Below are positions 36,558 through 46,198 of a stretch of DNA of 64,000 nucleotides, one piece after another. The stretch's first letter is position 1, and each line of letters starts with the position of its first letter. Position numbers and translations under genes: made by a program. The stretch is taken from positions 1 through 64,000 of the forward strand of contig NZ_VTTH01000003.1 in assembly GCF_008831265.1 (NCBI RefSeq), written 5' to 3'. The stretch is from Lacisediminimonas profundi (lineage in GTDB: Bacteria > Pseudomonadota > Gammaproteobacteria > Burkholderiales > Burkholderiaceae_D). Below the pieces are notes generated by a model. It did no database searches. It was not told the DNA's origin and saw only the letters and a program-made list of their open reading frames with translations.

Positions 36558-37520
36558 TCACAAATTGAATGGGCCGCATGGTAGACCCGGCAATCCTTTT
36601 GTATCTGGATGCAGTACCTCGAACAGGGCACCGGCCAAAGGCTGGCCCGCCAGGTCATTCGAATCAAGACCGACCCGTGCCGAAGACACAAAGAGCCTGT
36701 CCAACCCAGGTCCTGCAAAACAGACATTTGTGACCTGCGTGACTGGTAGCGCGATACGGCGCAGGAGGGCTCCATCGAGTGTGAAACGGCTGATGCAGCC
36801 CGCGCCCCAATGGGCCACCCATACGCATCCTTCGGCATCAAAACACATGCCGTCGGGATAGCCCTCTTCGGGCGTGAACACCTTCCACACGCGTTTGTCG
36901 GCAACGGTCCCTGCCTTTGCGTCAAGCGTGAAAGCATAGATGGTACGGCGGCCGCTGTCGGTATGCAGCAACAGCGCACCGTCCGGGCTGATTGCCGGGC
37001 CATTGGCGACCGTGTAGCCACTGTCCGCCAGCGTTACCTGCCCGGACCTGTCCAGCCGGTAAAGGCAACCGTCGCTGCGCGATTCGTCGTCGTTGTTCAG
37101 ACTGCCCGCCCAGACCGCGCCAGTGGCGTCTGCCTTGGCGTCGTTCAAACGTAGCGCGGCCTGACCCACGAATAGCCGGTGCAGCCATTGCCATTGTTCC
37201 GGATCATCGCGTTGCGCAAGCGCAAAGCCTTGCTGCAGGCCGAATAGCAAGCGATCTCCACCGGCTTCGGGCAACACCCAGCCCACTCGCTCCGCCAGTT
37301 GCCAACTTTGCCAGGAAGAAGACTGCAAGTTCCAGCGCCACACTTGGCGGCCGTGGATATCGACTCCCCACAACTGGTGATGGCTAGCGTCCCAGTGCAG
37401 GCCCTCTCCCAGTTGGGCATCGAGTTTGAGGCAAAGCGAAATATGATCCATTGAAGTCATCGTGGGGGCATTGCAGCGTGGAGAACGGATATCCGACAGC
37501 TCGCTGGTCGTGGCCGGCAT
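36558..37520 (-). CDS. SMP-30/gluconolactonase-like beta-propeller protein
   Basis: The 320-residue protein shows SMP-30 blocks: 'LGEGLHWDASHHQLWGVDIH', 'RLNDAKADATGAVWAGSLNN', 'TVANGPAISPDGALLLHTDS' and 'EGYPDGMCFDAEGCVWVAHW'. The E, N and D ligands of the catalytic metal site are visible in the 'GEG', 'ND' and 'PDG' positions. Sugar lactonase activity is usual for the family. ATG 37520 directly abuts the Gmm stop codon, which suggests coupling. Homology begins only near residue 24, so a start at 37460 is also possible. Its presence inside a GDP-fucose operon is unusual; a role on fucono- or other aldonolactone is a guess. Confidence 0.85.
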   Translation of the reverse strand: MPATTSELSDIRSPRCNAPTMTSMDHISLCLKLDAQLGEGLHWDASHHQLWGVDIHGRQVWRWNLQSSSWQSWQLAERVGWVLPEAGGDRLLFGLQQGFALAQRDDPEQWQWLHRLFVGQAALRLNDAKADATGAVWAGSLNNDDESRSDGCLYRLDRSGQVTLADSGYTVANGPAISPDGALLLHTDSGRRTIYAFTLDAKAGTVADKRVWKVFTPEEGYPDGMCFDAEGCVWVAHWGAGCISRFTLDGALLRRIALPVTQVTNVCFAGPGLDRLFVSSARVGLDSNDLAGQPLAGALFEVLHPDTKGLPGLPCGPFNL

Positions 37521-38024
37521 TCAAGGCATGTCTCCGGCGGACAACTTGTTCAAGGCGGCGGCGTATTGCCGGGTGTAGTTGTGCACACGTGTATCTTCGG
37601 CCATTCTGTCAAGAGACCACCAATCGTAACCACTGTGCTGGTTCATGTGTGGCTGCAAAGTCTTGCTGGGATCGAGAAAAATGCAGTATGCCAATACGAC
37701 GTAATGAGTCGACGGCGAATTTCCCTCACTGCCAAAAACACTGTCCGGATAAAAATGCTCGTAGGGGCCAACAAAAGTTGCGTCTCTACGATTAAATTCG
37801 TGGCCCAGTTCATTCCGCGTAATACGATTGAACGCTACATCCAGGCTTTCACCTTTGCAGACGCGCCCTCCCGGCGCGAACCACTGGCCTTGTGCCGGTC
37901 GATTGTTGCGCAAACCGAGGAGTACACGTCGCGCTTCGTCAAGCACGAGAACATCAATCGATACCAGCGGCGCGGCGGATACCACCGCGCGAAAGGTGTC
38001 GTGGTCGAGCCACCCCGTGGTCAC
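37521..38024 (-). CDS. gmm: GDP-mannose mannosyl hydrolase (Nudix)
   Basis: The 167-residue Nudix protein has the GDPMH form of the box: '[20 protein letters not shown]' ending 'RNELG', in which the standard REUXEE is changed as in E. coli WcaH/Gmm. '[10 protein letters not shown]', '[10 protein letters not shown]' and '[11 protein letters not shown]' also match. It hydrolyses GDP-mannose or GDP-fucose to sugar and GDP, which may tune the pool. I choose GTG 38024 because it overlaps the Fcl stop (GTGA) and gives the family-like N terminus '[19 protein letters not shown]'. Confidence 0.92.
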   Translation of the reverse strand: MTTGWLDHDTFRAVVSAAPLVSIDVLVLDEARRVLLGLRNNRPAQGQWFAPGGRVCKGESLDVAFNRITRNELGHEFNRRDATFVGPYEHFYPDSVFGSEGNSPSTHYVVLAYCIFLDPSKTLQPHMNQHSGYDWWSLDRMAEDTRVHNYTRQYAAALNKLSAGDMP

Positions 38025-38998
38025 CTGCGCGCATCCTGCTCGTGTTGCACGAACCATGAGTAGGATTCACGCAAGCCGTCCTCGAGTGCGACCGACGCTT
38101 GCCAGCCAAGCGCTTTCAGGCGCGAGACATCCATCAGCTTGCGCGGCGTGCCGTCCGGCTTGCTGGCATCGAATACCAGACGACCCTCGAAGCCGGTGAC
38201 CCGTGCGATGGTTTCGGCCAGTTCGCGGATGCTGCAGTCGACCCCGGCGCCGACGTTGATGTGGCTTAGCATGGGTTGCGTATTTGCTTGGTAAGTGGCC
38301 TCGTCTAGTTCCAGAACATGCACGCTGGCGGCAGCCATGTCGTCCACATGCAGGAACTCTCGCAGGGGCGTGCCGCTTCCCCATATGACTACTTCGTTTG
38401 CCTTCGTCAGCGTGGCCTCGTGGAAACGCCGCAGCAAGGCCGGGATGACGTGGGAGTTTTCAGGGTGGAAGTTGTCGCCGGGACCATAGAGGTTGGTCGG
38501 CATCACGCTGCGATAGTCGCGCCCGAACTGGCGGTTGTAGCTCTCGCACAGCTTGATGCCGGCGATCTTAGCAATCGCGTAGGGTTCGTTGGTGCTCTCC
38601 AGCGTCCCGGTCAGCAGCGCGTCTTCACGCATGGGTTGGGGCGCCAGGCGCGGATAGATGCAGGAAGACCCCAGGAACAGCAGATGCTGGACGCCCGACT
38701 CGTGTGCGCTGTTGATGACATTCGCCTCAATCATCAGGTTTTCGTAGATAAAGTCGGCTGGGTAGGTATTGTTGGCGTGGATACCGCCCACTTTCGCAGC
38801 GGCCAGCACCACGGCGCCGATCCGGCGCGAACGGAAGAACTGTTGCACCGCAGCTTGGGAGGTCAGGTCCAGTTCGCTGTGGCTGGCGGTGACGATATCG
38901 GCATAGCCCAGACCTTGCATGCGGCGCACGATGGCCGAGCCGACCATCCCGCGGTGGCCGGCGACAAAGATGGGTTGCTCCCTGAGTGCGGTATTCAT
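38021..38998 (-). CDS. fcl: GDP-L-fucose synthase
   Basis: The 325-residue extended SDR has '[18 protein letters not shown]' (Rossmann), the Ser of '[18 protein letters not shown]', the Y-x3-K of '[18 protein letters not shown]' and '[20 protein letters not shown]', all diagnostic of Fcl/WcaG. It epimerises and reduces GDP-4-keto-6-deoxymannose to GDP-L-fucose with NADPH. It overlaps Gmd by 4 nt and Gmm by 4 nt. Confidence 0.96.
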   Translation of the reverse strand: MNTALREQPIFVAGHRGMVGSAIVRRMQGLGYADIVTASHSELDLTSQAAVQQFFRSRRIGAVVLAAAKVGGIHANNTYPADFIYENLMIEANVINSAHESGVQHLLFLGSSCIYPRLAPQPMREDALLTGTLESTNEPYAIAKIAGIKLCESYNRQFGRDYRSVMPTNLYGPGDNFHPENSHVIPALLRRFHEATLTKANEVVIWGSGTPLREFLHVDDMAAASVHVLELDEATYQANTQPMLSHINVGAGVDCSIRELAETIARVTGFEGRLVFDASKPDGTPRKLMDVSRLKALGWQASVALEDGLRESYSWFVQHEQDARR

Positions 38999-40119
38999 CC
39001 GCCAGACTCCAAGGAAAGTGAAACTTCATGGCCGTTGGCCTTCAGGAATGCGGTACGCTGCGCGACCTTTAAATCTTCAGCCACCATTTCGGCACACATC
39101 TGCTGCGCGGTGATCTCTGGTATCCAGCCAAGCTTGCTCTTGGCCTTGCTAGGGTCGCCCAGCAACGTCTCAACCTCGGCCGGGCGGAAGTAGCGCGGGT
39201 CCACGGCCAAGATGCAATCGCCCACCTTGAGCGCCGGGGCTTTGTCGCCGTCTATGGCAGCCACATAGGCTTTTTCATCAACGCCATTGCCCTCGAAGCG
39301 CAGTGTCAGGCCCAGCTCTGCCGCGGACCACTGTATGAATTGGCGCACTGAATACTGAACGCCGGTGGCGATCACAAAGTCTTCAGGCTGCTCTTGTTGT
39401 AGCATCATCCACTGCATGCGCACATAGTCTTTGGCGTGACCCCAGTCACGCAAGGCGTCGATGTTGCCCATGTATAGGCACTTCTCAAGCCCTTGGGCGA
39501 TGTTGGCCAGCCCGCGGGTTATCTTGCGCGTTACGAAGGTCTCGCCGCGGCGGGGGGACTCGTGGTTGAACAGGATGCCGTTGCAGGCATACATTCCATA
39601 GGCCTCACGGTAATTGACCGTGATCCAGTAGGCATAGAGCTTTGCCACAGCGTAGGGGCTGCGTGGATAAAAGGGGGTGGTCTCCCTCTGCGGAATTTCC
39701 TGAACCAGCCCGTAGAGTTCCGAGGTCGAAGCCTGATAGAAGCGTGTCCTCTTCTCTAGTCCAAGGAGGCGGATGGCCTCCAGCAAGCGCAGGGTACCCA
39801 TTCCGTCAACATCTGCGGTGTATTCCGGGGACTCGAAGCTCACGGCCACGTGCGACTGAGCACCGAGATTGTAGACCTCGTCCGGCTGCACTTCCTGCAG
39901 GATTCGCGTGAGATTGGAACTGTCAGTCAGGTCGCCGTAGTGGAGCTTGAAGCGCTGGTGCGCCGTGTGCGGATCTTCATATATATGGTCAACCCGCTGA
40001 GTATTGAACATGGAGGCGCGGCGTTTGATGCCATGAACCTCATAGCCTTTCGCGAGAAGGAACTCGGCCAAATAGGAGCCATCTTGGCCTGTGACTCCGG
40101 TGATAAGTGCTTTTTTCAT
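38995..40119 (-). CDS. gmd: GDP-mannose 4,6-dehydratase
   Basis: The 374-residue SDR begins '[20 protein letters not shown]', with '[20 protein letters not shown]', '[20 protein letters not shown]' and the catalytic Y-x3-K in '[17 protein letters not shown]'. It converts GDP-mannose to GDP-4-keto-6-deoxy-D-mannose, the first committed step to GDP-L-fucose. It is the first gene of the gmd-fcl-gmm-SMP30-manC run, so its promoter should be in the 335-bp spacer upstream. Confidence 0.97.
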   Translation of the reverse strand: MKKALITGVTGQDGSYLAEFLLAKGYEVHGIKRRASMFNTQRVDHIYEDPHTAHQRFKLHYGDLTDSSNLTRILQEVQPDEVYNLGAQSHVAVSFESPEYTADVDGMGTLRLLEAIRLLGLEKRTRFYQASTSELYGLVQEIPQRETTPFYPRSPYAVAKLYAYWITVNYREAYGMYACNGILFNHESPRRGETFVTRKITRGLANIAQGLEKCLYMGNIDALRDWGHAKDYVRMQWMMLQQEQPEDFVIATGVQYSVRQFIQWSAAELGLTLRFEGNGVDEKAYVAAIDGDKAPALKVGDCILAVDPRYFRPAEVETLLGDPSKAKSKLGWIPEITAQQMCAEMVAEDLKVAQRTAFLKANGHEVSLSLESGG

Positions 40120-40454
40120 AGTAAATCAATCTACTGGATGGCCCGCAAAATCGAACCGGTTTAGCCGAAAAATCTATGCGTTAATTCCGGGGGAATAGCG
40201 TCTACTAATATCGTCTGTACGTCCGCTTGGGCACATTCAAGCGGCAGTCTACCCGACATCGAACGCAACTTGACTCAATAGTCAGTTAAAAAACGTATGT
40301 GTCCTGCACAACCTCCAGAAATAGAATCGTGGACCTAGGATAGGGCGCAAAAACATCCAATTTCAAAAAAGAAAAATTTTCGTCGCAAAATCTGAGAAAA
40401 TTTAGTGAACGAAAGCTAGAAAGTTTATCTAAAGATTTTCAATCGAGAAAGATT
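40120..40454. promoter_or_regulatory. AT-rich intergenic region upstream of gmd
   Basis: These 335 bases contain no gene I can support. They separate the GC-rich GDP-fucose genes from an AT-rich transferase block, and the stretch 40360-40454 is very A/T-rich. Any promoter for gmd (minus strand) should lie near 40130-40300, but I cannot assign a -35/-10 pair with confidence. Confidence 0.4.
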
Positions 40455-41987
40455 TTACGCGTCTTCATCCACATACAAACTTAATAACTTCTCCTTGGTG
40501 ACAGAGCGTCCAATACCAAGCTTTCTTGCGCACCTCAGAGCATTATCTAGATACATCTGAAGACCTCGCTGTTCATGGAGTTGTAGATACATCGTCATAG
40601 CCACTCTGACGTCTCCCTCGTTGAACCGACTATTGGCCTCGCGAATGTTAAATTGTGTGCCATTGATACTACTCCAGAGGCGCGAAAAGTTTTCATCATC
40701 TGGAGGAAGTTGCCGTGTTTTATCAGATCGATAGGTGTCACCACCCACTAAATGAAAATTTAATGTTTGTGACTCAGGCCCGAGTATTACTGACTCCACA
40801 AGCTTTGTCCACGTATTGGCACAAAGGTATTTTATCGCGCCAGAATAGAGCCGATTTCTCTCTCGATCTATATCACTCGCAATCAAGTTAATAGTTTCAG
40901 CTACCTCGTCTACGGATCCCCCGGAAACAATATGGCCAAAGTCGAAGTTCTCGCAGATGGATGCAAGCCAAGTGCCAGAAAATACTATGGGTACGGCGCC
41001 GAGCAACAGGCAGTCAACAAGTGCCCCGCTGGTTCGCACAGAGAAAACCTTCGAATCATAGGGGAGTACCACGGCATCGGATCTGCTATAAAAGCAAATA
41101 ATTTCTTCATTGGAAAAATCTCCCCGAAGAACCTCTATATTCGATCGTAACGGAAGGTTAACCTCAGATTTTCGGTCCCTAACGATGAAATGGAAGTCAC
41201 TCTCCCGAATTGACGCCGTTTCAAAAAACTTTGAAGTAAAGTCCAATCCTTTCCCAATCGTCATTAGGCCAGGAAGGAAAACAGAACGAAACTCGCCCGC
41301 CAGTCGAGTCGCACGCCACCGTTTGACCGACAGGATAGAGTTGCCGTCAGACATCAAGGGAGGGGGATTAACGATTGGCGCAAAACAAAGCCCTGTCGTC
41401 TCCAAGATGGATATCGAATGTAAGGAAGACATGGCGAAGAGTTCAACTTGCTTCGAAAACTTAATGCGGGACAAACTACTCTGCGGCTGGTAGGACGATG
41501 GAGCTATGAAATCCCAAAAAGAATTTATTATAAATTTATGTTTGATTAATTCACTATCAAGTTGATTCGCAAGCTTTCCGGCAAATTTTGAGCTACCCGT
41601 GTAAAAAAAAACTACGACTTTCTCGAATTCCTTGTTGCATTTTGATTGAAATAGTTCAATGCCGCGGTGGACGCTATCGAGGAACTGCTGGGCTATCTCG
41701 TTATCGGCAACCTTAACTGACCCGCGATATAGTGAGTAGAATCCTGAATCGTGTTCGAATATGGGTATAGACCAATCGAAATTTAACTCACAATCTTTGT
41801 GTGCAAGGCAAAGGTAGTTGATTCCCAAGCCATCGCAGACATCCTTCATCCGGCGCTCATAGTTTAAAAAATGCCCAAAATCAGTCTTTAAATCAGGGTT
41901 GGCTGATAAAAAAAGATATTTGTCTTTGTCGCCCGAAAAATCTACTGGTCGTGTATTTTCTGCATCAAAAAAGTCGAGATCAAGCAT
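40455..41987 (-). CDS. Putative GT-B glycosyltransferase (divergent)
   Basis: The 510-residue protein is weakly GT4-like. Its second half has 'SVFLPGLMTIGKGLDFTSKF', 'SNIEVLRGDFSNEEIICFYS' and 'SDAVVLPYDSKVFSVRTSGA', arranged as in GT-B sugar-binding lobes. The first half ('YLFLSANPDLKTDFGHFLNYE') fits the acceptor lobe. About 100 C-terminal residues after 'TWTKLVESVILG' are helical and unassigned. Base composition is much more AT-rich than its neighbours, suggesting transfer. It overlaps the preceding GT4 gene by 8 nt. Confidence 0.7.
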   Translation of the reverse strand: MLDLDFFDAENTRPVDFSGDKDKYLFLSANPDLKTDFGHFLNYERRMKDVCDGLGINYLCLAHKDCELNFDWSIPIFEHDSGFYSLYRGSVKVADNEIAQQFLDSVHRGIELFQSKCNKEFEKVVVFFYTGSSKFAGKLANQLDSELIKHKFIINSFWDFIAPSSYQPQSSLSRIKFSKQVELFAMSSLHSISILETTGLCFAPIVNPPPLMSDGNSILSVKRWRATRLAGEFRSVFLPGLMTIGKGLDFTSKFFETASIRESDFHFIVRDRKSEVNLPLRSNIEVLRGDFSNEEIICFYSRSDAVVLPYDSKVFSVRTSGALVDCLLLGAVPIVFSGTWLASICENFDFGHIVSGGSVDEVAETINLIASDIDRERNRLYSGAIKYLCANTWTKLVESVILGPESQTLNFHLVGGDTYRSDKTRQLPPDDENFSRLWSSINGTQFNIREANSRFNEGDVRVAMTMYLQLHEQRGLQMYLDNALRCARKLGIGRSVTKEKLLSLYVDEDA

Positions 41988-43083
41988 GAATCATCCCCAT
42001 TATTTCGCGCACGTACTCTTGAGCAGCATTTTCCCAAGTCCGCATAAATCCAGCAGGAATTCTTGGGCGCCCCCCATTAATAGCTTTCATAATAACTTGA
42101 TAAATATTTTCATGATCAAGTGGGTCGAAATAATATGCCGAGTCGGATGCCAATTCCTTGTAGACTGTGATATTTGAAATGATTGGCGTCACACCCAATC
42201 TAAGAGAGTTTAGAAGCGGGATTCCAAATCCTTCGTAAAGTGAGGCGGATATAAAAAACTCAGATGTAGATAAAATATCTTCGACCTCAATATCCGATAT
42301 GCCAATATGAGAAGAAACTCTGCCAGGGAAATCAATCTCTAATGTCTTTATATCATTATCAATTGACTCTCCTCCAACAATAAAAAAAGTTGAGTTCGGA
42401 GCGTCTATCAATATTCGCGGGATATTTTTATATATCGCATCAAAATTCTTGTATCCGCCGCGGCCACCAATATGGACAATCTTATTGGTTACAATTTCGG
42501 CGTTCTGTTTATATCCAGAGTGGCCATGGTAAATTACAACGTTGCGAGTTCCTTTTAGGTGGGGGTACAGCTGCAAGCCCGTTCTAAACGTATTGCTTGA
42601 TACAGATACTATGAGTTGTGCACTTTGAAAAGCTTCACGTTTTCTGCGTAATACCCCAGGGGTGCTAGCTTTCGATGCAAGAGATGGTAACTCCTCATGA
42701 GCATAATCGTGCGCAACGACGACATAATTTCTGCAACTTGGAAATATATTCTCGCCGTAATAGGTGTTTATTACCGCATCAGGTTTTTTTGGGATTGCAG
42801 ATTTAATCAATCTTATCCTTCTTGTTCGGCTTTCCACGTTATTGAAATTATCGTTATCACTGGGGGGGATATCGCATTCAAATACGTTAATTTTCCGCGG
42901 ATAATTTTCAAGAAGGCTTTTTAGATGGATATTCTTTTCGAAGCCTCTATAAGTCATCAGCCATATATCAAATGCATTTGAAAATATTTTGCTACAGAGT
43001 ATCTGCGCCCATTGCTGACTAACGCCGCCATGGCTTTGGAGAGAAAATATTCGTCCATCAATCAGGATGGTTGGCTTCATCAT
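41980..43083 (-). CDS. GT4 family glycosyltransferase
   Basis: The 367-residue GT-B enzyme has 'HGGVSQQWAQIL' near the N terminus, 'VVVAHDYAHEELPS', the linker 'IVHIGGRGGYKNFDAIYKNI' and the donor-binding 'FFISASLYEGFGIPLLNSLR' with its E-x7-E-like spacing reduced to 'EGFGIPLLNSL'. The family retains configuration with NDP-sugar donors. Start 43083 overlaps the previous TGA (ATGATGA). It is AT-rich like its neighbours in this block. Confidence 0.85.
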   Translation of the reverse strand: MMKPTILIDGRIFSLQSHGGVSQQWAQILCSKIFSNAFDIWLMTYRGFEKNIHLKSLLENYPRKINVFECDIPPSDNDNFNNVESRTRRIRLIKSAIPKKPDAVINTYYGENIFPSCRNYVVVAHDYAHEELPSLASKASTPGVLRRKREAFQSAQLIVSVSSNTFRTGLQLYPHLKGTRNVVIYHGHSGYKQNAEIVTNKIVHIGGRGGYKNFDAIYKNIPRILIDAPNSTFFIVGGESIDNDIKTLEIDFPGRVSSHIGISDIEVEDILSTSEFFISASLYEGFGIPLLNSLRLGVTPIISNITVYKELASDSAYYFDPLDHENIYQVIMKAINGGRPRIPAGFMRTWENAAQEYVREIMGMIHA

Positions 43084-44288
43084 CTGTTGGTGCTCGTCAA
43101 TAGACATTCATAGAAGGTTGTGGTTGCACTCGAAATAGCTTTTCCATGTGCCCGAGCCAGCGAAATGCGTGCTTCTATTTGTCCTTCGACGAGTTCCGCA
43201 TATCCGGGATAGTCTCTATTTTCAAAAAATGCGGGATGTGCGGCCCTGACATCAGGCATAAGGTCACCATACTGGTGGAGGTCGGAGTGTGCCCAAAAAT
43301 ACGCATCAGAAGGGGCGCGGCCAGTAAATCCGTGTAACTTTATCCGATCGCCGAGGTACATCGCGATAGGTAGCATGAACATATTAATTACACTTTCTCC
43401 TGGGCACACGGCAAATTGTTCGTCAAAGTCGTAGCCGGGTTCTCGTCTGCCAGCAGGCACTCCAAATACCAACCCGGAGAATTGAGGGACTCTGGACTGA
43501 AGAAACACTGCAAATTTGTCAAACGTGAAGAATGTGTACCCGTATTCCTTGATAGAAAAATATATGTCAGATAGCAAGCGAGCTGAATAACGATGGTAAG
43601 AAAAATGAAAATGTGCATCTGCAGCCACAATAATTCCTGGCTTCATGCCTGCCATCAATCTTCTATTTTTTACGATTGTGTTGCATACAATAGGAAAGGC
43701 ATCGGAGTGATCTAAAGACGCGGCTTCCGCCAAGGAAGGGCCGGTTCCAAATAATGATACATTGGCGTCTTTTTTGATTCCAACTTTCAGGCTCCGAATT
43801 CGTTCATGTGACCGGTTTAATAATTCATTATCCGCACCACCTAGATGCCAATATGAAAAGGATACTGCGTTGAAGGCATCATTTTTGTCATGTCGAGGAT
43901 TTCCTACGTAATAGTATTGCGTATTTGCATTCTCATTGGTCAGATTGGATCCAGTAACTGCTGAAGATCCCCGCATTTTTTTTACTGGTATCGGTAGATT
44001 ATAATTCTCAATGGTGGCGGCGGTAAAAAGTATCAGGTCGTATGAATTGACGAGTTGATCGAAAATTTTTACATTTGGGATGAGTGTGACCTTGTCTGAA
44101 TTGAATAACGCTGCAGCTGATACATAAGGGCACTCATCACGGTCGCTAGCTAATGCTGATTCAATTGTTAAGGGTACATCTATCTCGGAGAATATATGGC
44201 CAAAAAACCATGAGAAATAACCTTTAACTGCGCCGATTCCTCCATAATCGTTGACATTTACTGGTGGCCAAACCAGAGCTTTTAGCAT
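43080..44288 (-). CDS. DUF115 / MptE-like (Maf-related) protein
   Basis: The 402-residue protein has a Rossmann-like core 'NVSLFGTGPSLAEAASL' followed by 'FPIVCNTIVKNRRLMAGMKP' and 'IIVAADAHFHF'. This is the GPSL pattern of DUF115/MAF_flag10 proteins, which in flagellar systems attach nonulosonic acids to flagellin. Later 'MYLGDRIKLHGFTGR' matches the family's 'IxLxGxD'-like strand. The ~170 N-terminal residues are unassigned. I choose ATG 44288 for the GGAAG just upstream; ATG 44300 is an alternative. AT-rich composition. Confidence 0.72.
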   Translation of the reverse strand: MLKALVWPPVNVNDYGGIGAVKGYFSWFFGHIFSEIDVPLTIESALASDRDECPYVSAAALFNSDKVTLIPNVKIFDQLVNSYDLILFTAATIENYNLPIPVKKMRGSSAVTGSNLTNENANTQYYYVGNPRHDKNDAFNAVSFSYWHLGGADNELLNRSHERIRSLKVGIKKDANVSLFGTGPSLAEAASLDHSDAFPIVCNTIVKNRRLMAGMKPGIIVAADAHFHFSYHRYSARLLSDIYFSIKEYGYTFFTFDKFAVFLQSRVPQFSGLVFGVPAGRREPGYDFDEQFAVCPGESVINMFMLPIAMYLGDRIKLHGFTGRAPSDAYFWAHSDLHQYGDLMPDVRAAHPAFFENRDYPGYAELVEGQIEARISLARAHGKAISSATTTFYECLLTSTNR

Positions 44289-44343
44289 AGAAACTTCCAT
44301 TTTATAATAAATTTTGCTATTGTAAATTACAGGCCTGTGCAGA

Positions 44344-45237
44344 TTATTTAATCGCCATAAGGTCATAGGCTAATTTGAACTTGTATTCATTGCGATTTGA
44401 TTCGATCAAATCTGCCCCTCGCTCAGCATAGATAGATAATAGTTCTGACATATATAGGTCGTAGTCGGAGTATTTTCCGTATTTATAGTCGTTTGTGTGG
44501 AACTGAAGTCCTAGAACTTCTTTGACGCCTTCTGCGACTGACCATTTAATTTCTCCCAAATATTCCGGGTGATGTTTGATTGATATGGGGTCTAATCCTG
44601 AGAGCCGAAATAATTCGGCAAGGACGAAATCTAGCATTTTGTTGGTTGGATGGTTAAACGTCCAAAAAAGTTGATGCTCGTATCCATGTTTTTCAATAAT
44701 CGGGGAAATTTTCAGGTCGCATATCGCTTCCCTTTCATTTATGGCGGCTAGTGACTTGTTCCAGTTTTCAGAAACTGAATTTCTAAGGAGTTCGGCTGAC
44801 CTCATCAGGTCAGATATTTCATTCTGCGGCCGACCGATTGCAGCAGCGGCCATTACTGCGCTGTCATGGTAATCTCCGGGCAATACTGCATACCCGGGCG
44901 TCTTAGGCGTTACATGGTCACCAAGCTTATTTTTGGCGTACATCAGAAACGGGAAAAACCCGTCGAAGTGAATGTTGGGAATTGTAATAAAGTTCGCATT
45001 CGTTTTTTTTATTGATTTTAGGCTTTCGGTGCCTATGCCAAGGCCTCGATATGTGGGGGATATCGGCTGGCATAATATCAAGTCGCTGCCAGAAACCTCT
45101 TCATAAAGGCTTGGTATCTCGGTTGTGCTTAACATGTGAACTGGTTTTATTGGGGCGACATTGATATTTCCACTGGCGGCTCTAAATATTTTTTGAAGCG
45201 CTGCGGATTGACAGTTCCCGATGATTGCGACTTTCAT
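44344..45237 (-). CDS. WcbI-family polysaccharide biosynthesis protein (second copy)
   Basis: The 297-residue protein begins 'MKVAIIGNCQSAALQKIF', the canonical WcbI motif, then 'DLILCQPISPTYRGLGIGTE' and 'FWTFNHPTNKMLDFVLAEL'. The family is linked to acetylation of capsule sugars. It has a good ribosome site (GAGGGA) upstream of the ATG and is the first gene of the AT-rich block, followed after 55 bp by the DUF115-like gene. It differs greatly from the copy at 33981-34871, so the two are not a recent duplication. Confidence 0.83.
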   Translation of the reverse strand: MKVAIIGNCQSAALQKIFRAASGNINVAPIKPVHMLSTTEIPSLYEEVSGSDLILCQPISPTYRGLGIGTESLKSIKKTNANFITIPNIHFDGFFPFLMYAKNKLGDHVTPKTPGYAVLPGDYHDSAVMAAAAIGRPQNEISDLMRSAELLRNSVSENWNKSLAAINEREAICDLKISPIIEKHGYEHQLFWTFNHPTNKMLDFVLAELFRLSGLDPISIKHHPEYLGEIKWSVAEGVKEVLGLQFHTNDYKYGKYSDYDLYMSELLSIYAERGADLIESNRNEYKFKLAYDLMAIK

Positions 45238-45436
45238 ATAAAATTCCCTCTAAGAAAGTTTTGGATTTTGTCGATTTTTCGGGGTTTTATCGCGCGAAAT
45301 ATCGTACCGTCTCGTTGTAAATAAAAGTGTCGTTTAGGCGGAGGCTTTGCCTGCAATTTTTTAACCAGATCGCTGGTGGTGGCCGTCGATAATCATTTTC
45401 TCTAAGCTAGATAGCTCGAGATCATCAATACATTCA

Positions 45437-46198
45437 TCAAATTGGGTCAAATAGTCGCACGCCGATTCCCCCATCAAGCGAGATGCACGCGCCGTGCAGG
45501 AATTCACCCATGCCTTGGACCATTGCTAGTGCGCATGAGGCTACTTCCTGCGTCGAACCGATTCGGTTCAATGGGTGGCACGCCTCAAGTTCACGAAACA
45601 ACATGGATTTGTCATCGAATCCCGCAATCAACATGTCCGTTGCGATGGCGGCTGGTTCGATCGCATTGATACGTACTCGGGGGCCCAGATCCACCGCCAT
45701 CGAGCGTGTCATACCACTAAGCGCAGCCTTGCTTGTGGCGTAAGCCACAAAATTTTTCTTGGTCAACCTTGCGTGAATACTGCTGATATTGACTACGCTG
45801 CCTCTTGACCGCTCCAGCTCGGGCAATAGTCCCTGCGTCCACAAGAATGGTGCCAGCAAATTGACATCCAGCGTCTTGTGCCAATCGTCACGGGTCAGGC
45901 TGTCGGCACTACCCAGGATTTGAATCGCAGCGTTGTTTATGAGGGTGGTGAGTCCTTGCGGGCCTAGATGTGCCTTGATTTGATAGAACACATCTTGCGC
46001 ATACGCCTCGTCGGACACGGTCCTAGCGAGGTCCACCTGCAGGTACAGACTGCACCGGAGACCGGCGGGCTGTTCCGCGATGTCGGTGGCAATGACGGAA
46101 TATCCGGCTTGGGTAAATTCCCGCACGATAGCCTGACCGATGCCACCAGCAGCGCCGGTGACAACGGCATAGCGCGGGATGGCGGGCTCCATAATCAC
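45437..46198 (-). CDS. SDR family oxidoreductase
   Basis: The 253-residue classical SDR has the cofactor motif 'AVVTGAAGGIGQAIVREF', 'LINNAAIQILGS', the catalytic Ser in 'SVVNISSIHARL' and Y-x3-K in 'FVAYATSKAALSGM', plus the closing 'LHGACISLDGGIGV'. It oxidises or reduces a hydroxyl/keto group with NAD(P). Its start (GTG 46198) overlaps the hydroxyacid dehydrogenase stop. Co-translation with the dehydrogenase and cytidylyltransferase suggests all three act on one activated acid sugar or hydroxy acid. Confidence 0.9.
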   Translation of the reverse strand: MIMEPAIPRYAVVTGAAGGIGQAIVREFTQAGYSVIATDIAEQPAGLRCSLYLQVDLARTVSDEAYAQDVFYQIKAHLGPQGLTTLINNAAIQILGSADSLTRDDWHKTLDVNLLAPFLWTQGLLPELERSRGSVVNISSIHARLTKKNFVAYATSKAALSGMTRSMAVDLGPRVRINAIEPAAIATDMLIAGFDDKSMLFRELEACHPLNRIGSTQEVASCALAMVQGMGEFLHGACISLDGGIGVRLFDPI

